A DNA stretch of 8,236 nucleotides, taken from Deltaproteobacteria bacterium (lineage in GTDB: Bacteria; Desulfobacterota; Desulfovibrionia; Desulfovibrionales; Desulfovibrionaceae). The DNA is taken from assembly GCA_025350085.1 (NCBI GenBank), contig JANXYI010000328.1, positions 1 through 8,236 of the forward strand, in the 5' to 3' direction. The notes under the pieces were generated by a model, which saw only the letters and a program-made list of their open reading frames with translations, searched no databases and was not told where the DNA came from. Both the position numbers and the translations under genes were made by a program. Within the stretch, counting starts at the first letter, position 1, and each line of letters opens with the position of its first letter. Positions 1-4,834 of the stretch are shown here, piece by piece.

Positions 1-297
1 GTGGGCTGCATCCGCGAGCGCCTGAACGTGCCCTCGGGCCAGCGTCACGAGCTCTGCCGCGGCCTGCACGCCGAGCAGAACGTCATCATCCAGTGCGCCC
101 TGCACGGGCTGTCGCTGGCCGGGGCAGAAATCTACTGCACCACCGAGCCCTGCCTCATCTGCACCAAGATGCTCATCAACTGCCAGGTCAAAGCCATCTA
201 TTTCGCGGAAAGCTACCCGGACGAACTGGCCAACGACATGCTCAAGGAAGCGGGAGTGGAACATGCCTACCTGCCTGGAGACTACCGGTCCACATGA
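1..297 (+). CDS. dCMP deaminase (ComEB-type), 5' end cut off by the window edge
   Basis: This is the C-terminal part of a zinc-dependent cytidine/deoxycytidylate deaminase, which turns dCMP into dUMP to feed dTMP synthesis. The visible 98 residues hold the HAE zinc/catalytic motif (H23, A24, E25, inside CRGLHAEQN) and the second zinc motif PCLIC (C51 and C54). Complete family members have about 150-160 residues, so roughly 55-60 N-terminal residues lie before base 1. The GTG at base 1 is therefore probably an internal Val codon rather than the start. The stretch [18 protein letters not shown] is typical of the dCMP deaminase branch rather than of tRNA or guanine deaminases. The 3' end overlaps ribD by 35 bases, which implies co-transcription and perhaps translational coupling. 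The exact substrate (dCMP or another cytidine nucleotide) is inferred from family resemblance. Confidence 0.88.
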   Translation: MGCIRERLNVPSGQRHELCRGLHAEQNVIIQCALHGLSLAGAEIYCTTEPCLICTKMLINCQVKAIYFAESYPDELANDMLKEAGVEHAYLPGDYRST

Positions 298-1435
298 CCG
301 CTTCATGCTGCGCGCGGCGAGACTTGCTCTGCGCGGACGCGGAGAGACGGCTCCCAACCCCTGCGTGGGCGCGGTGCTGGCCAAGGGCGGCGAAATCGTG
401 GCCGAGGGCTGGCACAAGGCCTTCGGCGGCCCCCACGCCGAGGTGGAGTGCCTGGGCGACGCCCGGGCGCACAGCGTGGACCCGGCTGGCTGCACCCTCT
501 ACGTGACGCTCGAGCCCTGCAACCACCAGGGCAAGACCCCGCCCTGCACGAAAGCCATCCTGGACGCAGGCCTGCGCCGGGTGGTCATCGGCTGCCTGGA
601 CCCCAACCCGCACGTGGCGGGCGGCGGGGCCGAGGCCCTGCGCGCCGCCGGGCTTGAGGTCGAGACCGGCGTCCAGGAGGCCCTGTGCCAGGACTTGATC
701 GACGAGTTCCGCATCTGGACGACCACCAACCGGCCCTACAGCATCCTCAAGATGGCCAGCACGCTCGACGGCAAGATCGCCGCGCGCGGGGGCCGTCCCC
801 AGGCCGTCTCCGGGCCGGAGTCCCAGGCCGACGTGCATAAGCTGCGCGCCCAGGTCCAGGCGGTCATCGTGGGCGGCAACACCTTCTACGGCGACAACCC
901 GGAGCTCACCTGCCGCCTGGGCGAGGACGGCCTGCCAAAAGGCTTCTGCCAGCCCCTGGCCGTGGTGGTCACCAGCACCCTGCCCAAGGCCTATACGAAC
1001 TTCAACCTGCTGCGCCAGCGGCCCGAGCAGGTGCTTTTCTGGACCAGCGAGTACTCGGCCAAGACCCCGCTGGCCGACGAGCTGCGCGAGCGCGGCACCC
1101 TCATCTGGGGCCTGCCGGAACTGCGCGCCGAGCAGCTGGGGGCCAGCGACAGCCTGTCCTTCCACGGGGCCTTTACGCGCCTGCGCCAGGAGTACGGCTG
1201 CCACCGCACGCTGTGCGAGGGCGGCGGCCAGCTGGCCCTTTCCCTGGCCCGCCAGGACCTGGTGGACGAGTTCGTGCTCTACCTGGCCCCGCGCGTGCTG
1301 GGCGACGCCGAGGGCAAGAGCCTGTTCGCGGGCGGGGCCGTGCCAAGCATGGACGACACGCTGAACTTCCGCCTGGCCGTGGCCGACTCCCGGGGCGACG
1401 ACCTGAAACTGACCTACAAGCCCCGGAGGGCGTGA
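263..1435 (+). CDS. ribD: Bifunctional riboflavin biosynthesis protein RibD (deaminase/reductase)
   Basis: RibD carries out two successive cytoplasmic steps of riboflavin synthesis: deamination of the pyrimidinone made from GTP, then NADPH-dependent reduction of the ribosyl side chain. The 390 residues match the usual 360-400. The N-terminal deaminase domain (about 14-145) has PNPCVGAVL (31-39), the zinc/catalytic motif PHAEVECL (57-64; H58, E60) and zinc cysteines C86 and C95 in [13 protein letters not shown]. The reductase domain (about 155-388) has [15 protein letters not shown] (159-173), an NPELTCR segment and CEGGG (318-322). The ATG at 263 is chosen because GGAG lies at 253-256 with 6 nt spacing. 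A second in-frame ATG at 305 would also keep the whole fold. The gene overlaps the dCMP deaminase by 35 nt and ends 3 nt before ribE. Identification is secure; only the start is open. Confidence 0.95.
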   Translation: MPTCLETTGPHDRFMLRAARLALRGRGETAPNPCVGAVLAKGGEIVAEGWHKAFGGPHAEVECLGDARAHSVDPAGCTLYVTLEPCNHQGKTPPCTKAILDAGLRRVVIGCLDPNPHVAGGGAEALRAAGLEVETGVQEALCQDLIDEFRIWTTTNRPYSILKMASTLDGKIAARGGRPQAVSGPESQADVHKLRAQVQAVIVGGNTFYGDNPELTCRLGEDGLPKGFCQPLAVVVTSTLPKAYTNFNLLRQRPEQVLFWTSEYSAKTPLADELRERGTLIWGLPELRAEQLGASDSLSFHGAFTRLRQEYGCHRTLCEGGGQLALSLARQDLVDEFVLYLAPRVLGDAEGKSLFAGGAVPSMDDTLNFRLAVADSRGDDLKLTYKPRRA

Positions 1436-1438
1436 GCC

Positions 1439-2104
1439 ATGTTCACCGGACTGGTGCAGGGCAAGGGCCGGATCGAGGCTGTCGAGGCGCGCGGGGCCGA
1501 GACCAGGCTCAAGATCCGCGCCCTGTTCGAGCTGCCGGGCATCCGGCTCGGCGAGTCCATTGCCGTGAACGGGGCCTGCCTGACGGTTGAGACCGCGGGC
1601 GAGAACTGGTTCACGGTCTACGCCAGCGCCGAGACGCTTAACCACACCAGCCTGGGGGGCCTGAAGACCGGCAGTGCGGTCAACCTGGAACGCGCCCTGG
1701 CCCTGGGCGAGCGCCTGGGCGGGCACCTGGTCAGCGGGCACGTGGACTGCCTGGCCGTGGTTCAGGACAGCACACCCGCTGGCGAGAGCCGCGTGTACAC
1801 GCTTTCCTTTCCGCCGGAGTTCGGTCCGCTGGTGGTGCCCAAGGGCTCGGTGGCGCTGGACGGCATCAGCCTGACGGTCAACGCCTGCGCCCCGGGGTCT
1901 CTCTCCGTGAACATCATCCCGGCCACCCAGCGGGAGACGACCATCTCCGGCTGGCAGCCCGGCACCCGCGTGAACATGGAGACCGATCTCATCGGCAAGT
2001 ACGTGCAGAACATGCTCGGGCCTTGGCTGGCAGCGGCTGGCAAGGGCGGCGGGGACGCATCCTCCAAGCTCAGCCTGGATTTCCTGCGTGAGCACGGGTT
2101 CTAG
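1439..2104 (+). CDS. ribE: Riboflavin synthase alpha subunit
   Basis: Riboflavin synthase dismutates two molecules of 6,7-dimethyl-8-ribityllumazine into riboflavin and the pyrimidinedione substrate of RibH. The start MFTGLV is diagnostic. Two tandem lumazine-binding barrels are visible: barrel 1 (about 1-97) with GESIAVNGACLTVE (38-51), and barrel 2 (about 98-190) with GHLVSGHVD (95-103), GSVALDGISLTVN (136-148) and ETDLIGKYV (181-189). The active-site candidates known from the family (S40, C47, H101, D183) are present. Its 221 residues are slightly longer than the E. coli enzyme because of a C-terminal tail (about 194-221) rich in Gly/Ala and ending LSLDFLREHGF. GGAGGG at 1425-1430, inside the end of ribD, is 8 nt before the ATG. 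It is in one operon with ribD. Some databases call this gene ribC or ribE. Confidence 0.96.
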   Translation: MFTGLVQGKGRIEAVEARGAETRLKIRALFELPGIRLGESIAVNGACLTVETAGENWFTVYASAETLNHTSLGGLKTGSAVNLERALALGERLGGHLVSGHVDCLAVVQDSTPAGESRVYTLSFPPEFGPLVVPKGSVALDGISLTVNACAPGSLSVNIIPATQRETTISGWQPGTRVNMETDLIGKYVQNMLGPWLAAAGKGGGDASSKLSLDFLREHGF

Positions 2105-2129
2105 CGCGCCCGAGACGGAGGTCACGCCC

Positions 2130-2534
2130 ATGACGCGAGCACTGGCAACGCTTCTCCTGGCCCTGGTCCTCTCGGCCTGCGCCAGCGTGGACGGAATGCG
2201 GCCCGTGGGCGACGCGCAGCAGCCCGGCGTGACCATGGTCTACCAGCAACCGCCGGACCAGGTGTTCCAGGCCACCCTACAGGCCTTGACCATGGTCGGG
2301 CTGCGCACGGTGGAGATCGACCCGGCCAGGAAGTACATCCTGGCCGAGCGCATCATGGGCCACATGTCCAACGGCGAGAACGTGGGCGTGTACTTCAGGC
2401 CGCTCGGAACCGGTACGCAGGTGACCGTGGCCAGCCGCCGCAAGATGGCCACCAACGTCACGGCCAAGGACTTTGCCATGCCCGTGCACCTGCAGCTCGG
2501 CTCCGTGCTCGGGGGCATGGCCAAACAGCCCTAG
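2130..2534 (+). CDS. Small putative lipoprotein of unknown function
   Basis: The 134-residue product begins with a lipoprotein signal peptide: MTR, then a hydrophobic run (about 4-14), then the lipobox LSAC with the modified cysteine at position 17. Ala at +2 argues for sorting to the outer membrane if Lol rules apply. The mature part is a single small alpha/beta-looking domain (about 37-125), in which PPDQVFQATLQAL is followed by strand-like segments, among them KYILAERIMG, NVGVYFRPLG and QVTVASRR. I do not recognise a named family. The pattern of a helix followed by strands resembles small envelope lipoproteins with domains of unknown function. The ATG at 2130 is preferred because GGAG (2117-2120) is 9 nt upstream and it places the signal peptide at the N-terminus. 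An in-frame ATG at 2088 would add 14 residues and overlap ribE. It follows ribE by 25 nt, so is probably read through from the rib genes, and a strong terminator follows. Confidence 0.8.
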   Translation: MTRALATLLLALVLSACASVDGMRPVGDAQQPGVTMVYQQPPDQVFQATLQALTMVGLRTVEIDPARKYILAERIMGHMSNGENVGVYFRPLGTGTQVTVASRRKMATNVTAKDFAMPVHLQLGSVLGGMAKQP

Positions 2535-2559
2535 GCCGGGCCGCGCGCGGTCGCAACGA

Positions 2560-2612
2560 GCCAAAACAGCGAGGGCCGGGACGAATTTCGTCCCGGCCCT
2601 CGCTGTTTTGGC
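2560..2612. terminator. Bidirectional intrinsic terminator with an unusually long perfect stem
   Basis: A 26-nt left arm (2560-2585) is exactly complementary to the right arm (2587-2612), with a single T at the centre, so in RNA the loop must open by a few pairs. The GC-rich core (GAGGGCCGGGAC paired with GTCCCGGCCCTC) is flanked by AAAA on the left and TTTT on the right. It therefore carries a U-run at the 3' side when read in either direction. It sits between the lipoprotein stop (2534, + strand) and the neuB stop (2652, - strand), which fits a shared terminator for convergent transcription. Confidence 0.9.
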
Positions 2613-2651
2613 GCTTGCGGTTGTTCTCCCCGGCCCGGCGGGCTGGAAGCC

Positions 2652-3746
2652 TTAGGTGGACGAGGAGGCGGCCGTGGCCTGTGCCCCGCGCACGGAGAGG
2701 GTCTCCCATTGCAGGGGCTCCTCGTGCTTCACCGGGCGGATGAGCACCGCGCCCAGCACCTCGTCCCAGTGCACCGGGGAGATGCCGTCCAGCGGGCTCC
2801 TGGTGGTCAGATCGGCCGGGACCAGGACATGCCCGGCCGGCAGATCACGCGAAAAGACCAGGCACTTGCGCAGCTTCTTGGCCGCGGCCAGCTCCTCGGG
2901 GAAGACCTTCTTGCCCTTGAGGATCATGGCCTCCTCGACCTCGCGGATCATGCGCACCAGGAGGGCCAGCTCGGCAGGCTCAAGGGACGCCCTGTGGTCC
3001 GTGCCGGTCTGGTTCTTGTCCAGGGTGAAGTGGCGCTCGACCACGCAGGCGCCCAGGGCCACGGCGGCCACGCTGGGGGCCAGGCCGCGCTCGTGCCCAG
3101 AATAGCCCACGGGCAAGCGGTAGCGGTCACGCAGGGTGTCCATGACCGGCAGGCCGATCTGTTCCTCGAGGCAGGGGTAGGAGCTGTTGCAGTGCAAAAG
3201 CACCAGGTCGTCGTGGAAGGAGCGCACCAGGGCCACGGCCGCGTCGATCTCCTCCAGGCTGCTCATGCCCGTGGACAGGATCACCGGCAGCCCGGTGGCC
3301 GCCACGCGGCGCACCAGCGGCACGTTGACTAGGTCCGCGGAGCAGACCTTCAGGAGCTCCACGTCAAGGGCCAGCATCTCGGTCAGGCTGACCTCGTCCC
3401 AGGCCGAGGCGAAGAAGACCAGGCCCAGGGACTCGGCCAGGGTTTTGAGTTCGGCCATCTCTGCTGCGTCGAGTTCGAGCGCCAGGCGGTGCGCGCCGTA
3501 GGTCGGGCCGAAGCTGTTGGCCCCGGTGTAGGGGGCCTCGCGGCCCGCGCGGGTGAGCAGGGACTCCAGGTGCCGCTTCTGGAACTTCACGGCCTGGACG
3601 CCGGCCTTGGCAGCCTCTTCGACCATGCGCCGGGCGTGGTCCATGTCGCCCTGGTGGTTGTTGCCCACCTCGGCCACGATGAAACAGCTCTGGCCCTGTC
3701 CGATACGCAGACCGGAGCGGGTCTGGATGTAGGGGGGGTGCGCCAT
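2652..3746 (-). CDS. neuB: NeuB-family nonulosonic (sialic/legionaminic/pseudaminic-type) acid synthase
   Basis: The enzyme condenses phosphoenolpyruvate with an N-acetylhexosamine-type sugar to make a nine-carbon sialic-like acid for surface glycans or flagellin. The 364 residues match the family (about 340-360). The NeuB TIM barrel (about 10-280) has AEVGNNHQGD (25-34), KFQKR (54-58), KVCSADL (133-139), STGMSS (158-163), LHCNSSYP (184-191), GYSGHE (214-219) and VERHFTLDKNQTGTDHRASLEP beginning at 237. A C-terminal SAF/antifreeze-like domain (about 293-352) has RKCLVFSRDLPAGHVL and SPLDGISP. The chosen ATG (3746) has GAGG 8 nt upstream. Another in-frame ATG at 3776 would add 10 residues and overlap the previous gene. 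The upstream winged-helix gene ends 2 nt before it, so translation is probably coupled. Which sugar is used cannot be told, because no neuC, neuA, pse or leg gene is in the window. The symbol denotes the family, not the exact product. Confidence 0.9.
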   Translation of the reverse strand: MAHPPYIQTRSGLRIGQGQSCFIVAEVGNNHQGDMDHARRMVEEAAKAGVQAVKFQKRHLESLLTRAGREAPYTGANSFGPTYGAHRLALELDAAEMAELKTLAESLGLVFFASAWDEVSLTEMLALDVELLKVCSADLVNVPLVRRVAATGLPVILSTGMSSLEEIDAAVALVRSFHDDLVLLHCNSSYPCLEEQIGLPVMDTLRDRYRLPVGYSGHERGLAPSVAAVALGACVVERHFTLDKNQTGTDHRASLEPAELALLVRMIREVEEAMILKGKKVFPEELAAAKKLRKCLVFSRDLPAGHVLVPADLTTRSPLDGISPVHWDEVLGAVLIRPVKHEEPLQWETLSVRGAQATAASSST

Positions 3747-3748
3747 GC

Positions 3749-4363
3749 TCACAGCCTCACGATTTCGAGCCCGCACTTCTGGGAGACGGGCTGCAGTTGC
3801 TGGTATATCTCATCCTGGCGGCCAAAGGAAGTGATGACCACGCACTGGCAGTCAACATGTTCAAGCACCAGGGGCGAGGAAATGACGTAGCCGTGGAACA
3901 GGGTGCCGTGCTTGTCCGGGTCGTTGTCCACCACGGCCACCACCAGAAAACCGGTGTCGCGCAGGGCCGAGAGCACCACCTCGCAGGTCTCCGAGGCCCC
4001 GAACAGGGCGATCTTCTTGCGTCCGCGGCGCTCCAGGCTGCGCAGCTTGGAGAGAATGAAATCCTTGATGTTGGTGTACAGGCGGATGGTCTCGCTGGAA
4101 TAGTCGGAGAACATCTGCCTGCGGTTCTTCTCCCCGCCGCTTGTCAGCACGTAGCGATAGCTTTTGCCGTTCACCGGGCGGTATTCGATGAGGTTCTGCT
4201 CTTGCAGCAGCCGAAGGTACTGGTTAACCATGGCCCCGGAAAGCTTGAGGCGCTTGCCCAGCTCGATCTGCGAGAGGGCGGAGTCCTGGGACAGGGAGTT
4301 CAGGATGGAGAGCACCCTGGCTTCCTTGCTGGGCTTGATGAATTTTCCGTCGGCGAGCAGCAT
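3749..4363 (-). CDS. Winged helix-turn-helix / Rossmann-fold protein, putative regulator of neuB
   Basis: This 204-residue soluble protein has no signal peptide or membrane segment. The N-terminus (about 12-75) looks like a MarR/ArsR-like winged helix: SQIELGKRLKLSGAMVNQYL as the helix-turn-helix (31-50), then LLQEQNLIEYRPV and a wing ending in YRYVLT. A charged linker (about 76-115) follows. The C-terminus (about 116-204) looks like a Rossmann-type nucleotide-binding domain: KKIALFGASETCEVVLSAL (116-134) as strand-loop-helix, VVAVVDNDPDKHG with the acidic strand end near D146-D148, then CVVITS as a later strand. Such domains occur in sugar-nucleotide enzymes and acyltransferases. The size and order recall the redox sensor Rex, but the GxGxxG motif is absent (GASETC here). 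I infer a DNA-binding sensor of a sugar nucleotide or related metabolite, coupled to neuB by a 2-nt gap. The name of the family and its ligand are unknown to me. Confidence 0.78.
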   Translation of the reverse strand: MLLADGKFIKPSKEARVLSILNSLSQDSALSQIELGKRLKLSGAMVNQYLRLLQEQNLIEYRPVNGKSYRYVLTSGGEKNRRQMFSDYSSETIRLYTNIKDFILSKLRSLERRGRKKIALFGASETCEVVLSALRDTGFLVVAVVDNDPDKHGTLFHGYVISSPLVLEHVDCQCVVITSFGRQDEIYQQLQPVSQKCGLEIVRL

Positions 4364-4478
4364 GTTCGTTCACCCAATGGTTGATGCGGTGCGACAGTTC
4401 AGGGCCAGGTGCGGCCTCGGGGGACGGAAGGCTCTGCCGCCCGTGGCCTTGCGCCCATTGTGATGCAAGCCCCAGGCC

Positions 4479-4507
4479 AATACTGCTCAAATCATTCACT
4501 TGGTCAA
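4479..4507 (-). promoter_or_regulatory. Possible sigma70-type promoter of the winged-helix/neuB unit
   Basis: Read on the - strand, TTGACC (4507-4502, 5 of 6 consensus) is followed after 17 nt by AGTATT (4484-4479), a weak -10 with only 3 of 6 matches. The -35 is embedded in palindrome copy 1. It implies a leader of roughly 100 nt before the ATG at 4363. The poor -10 keeps confidence low. Confidence 0.35.
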
Positions 4508-4510
4508 TGA
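4492..4510. promoter_or_regulatory. Candidate operator, copy 1
   Basis: The 19-mer TCATTCACTTGGTCAATGA is an imperfect palindrome: TCATT pairs with AATGA and AC with GT. One flanking base pair (A4491/T4511) extends the symmetry. It overlaps the -35-like GGTCAA (TTGACC on the - strand, 4502-4507) ahead of the winged-helix gene, so a protein bound here could block that promoter. The same outer half-sites and spacing recur at 4656-4674. Binding by the adjacent winged-helix protein is inference. Confidence 0.5.
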
Positions 4511-4655
4511 TCCAGGCCCGGTGGCCCCGGCCCGCATCCTACTGCATCTAGCCGCACCAGGCAAGGTTTGTCAACATCCTGGCGGGCGCCGGGCCTTCCG
4601 GCGGAGAGCCGCGCCCCTGGCGGACATTCCGCGAACTGCGCAGTCAAACACTTTT

Positions 4656-4674
4656 TCATTCATGGACACAATGA
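4656..4674. promoter_or_regulatory. Candidate operator, copy 2
   Basis: The 19-mer TCATTCATGGACACAATGA shares TCATTCA at its left and CAATGA at its right with copy 1, and differs only in the central 6 bases. The palindromic flanks extend by one T/A pair (T4655/A4675). It lies in the AT-richer patch, about 70 nt upstream of the -35 of the acyl-CoA synthetase promoter and 164 nt from copy 1. That spacing would allow either separate control of the two divergent genes or looping between the sites. Confidence 0.45.
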
Positions 4675-4744
4675 AGAATCGACATTTTTTGCCAAATTCT
4701 TTACTTCCGGGCGCTCGGTGCAGCCTGGCCGCAGGGCATTCCCC

Positions 4745-4773
4745 TTGCCTCGACCGTGCCCGGCACCTATATT
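4745..4773 (+). promoter_or_regulatory. Likely sigma70-type promoter of the acyl-CoA synthetase gene
   Basis: TTGCCT (4745-4750, 4 of 6 consensus) and TATATT (4768-4773, 5 of 6) are separated by exactly 17 nt. TATATT stands out in otherwise GC-rich sequence. Transcription would begin near 4780, giving a leader of about 55 nt before the ATG at 4835. The same TTGC could be the -12 part of a sigma54-like GGCA-N6-TTGC element (4735-4748), which is treated as less likely because the sigma70 pair is better and no enhancer-binding site is evident. Confidence 0.6.
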
Positions 4774-4834
4774 CGGGCGCGTCCGAACCTGCCCGCGCTT
4801 TCCCAAAGGGCCGCGCTTTCCCGGAGGATGATGC

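Larger units (their letters stand above)
4364..4834. other. 471-nt gene-free divergent control region
   Basis: This stretch lies between the start of the winged-helix gene (- strand) and the start of the acyl-CoA synthetase gene (+ strand). Open frames through it have no convincing ribosome binding site or domain. It contains two matching 19-bp palindromes (4492-4510 and 4656-4674), a candidate - strand promoter (4479-4507), a good + strand promoter (4745-4773), and a GC hairpin with no U-run (stem CGCCGG 4587-4592 with CCGGCG 4598-4603). It also has a distinctly AT-richer patch at about 4645-4705, unlike its surroundings. In the last 45 nt a 12-nt direct repeat (CCGCGCTTTCCC) occurs at 4793-4804 and 4811-4822. 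No RNA gene was seen. Confidence 0.7.

Noticed and set aside
242..2236. 664-codon open frame on the - strand opposite ribD and ribE
   Set aside because: It is antisense to two certain genes. Its composition (Gly, Ala, Gln, His, Val rich, no motif) is the usual mirror of GC-rich coding sequence with few stops.
3747..3776. Longer start for NeuB (10 extra residues overlapping the winged-helix gene)
   Set aside because: The ATG at 3746 has a GAGG site at 8 nt and begins just before the conserved domain; the extra residues add nothing conserved. It remains possible.
4364..4385. TTCGTTCACCCAATGGTT near the start of the winged-helix gene as a third operator copy
   Set aside because: The half-sites resemble TCATTCA and CAATGA, but the spacer is 2 nt instead of 6 and two half-site bases differ.
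4224..4499. 91-codon - strand frame beginning upstream of the winged-helix gene
   Set aside because: It lies mostly in another frame of the winged-helix gene and shows no domain; the neighbouring frame has a clear winged helix.
4587..4603. GC hairpin CGCCGG/CCGGCG as a terminator
   Set aside because: No U-run follows in either direction and no gene ends nearby.
4674..4701. AAGAAT / ATTCTT inverted repeat in the AT-rich patch
   Set aside because: Only 6 bp with a 16-nt spacer; expected by chance in AT-rich sequence.
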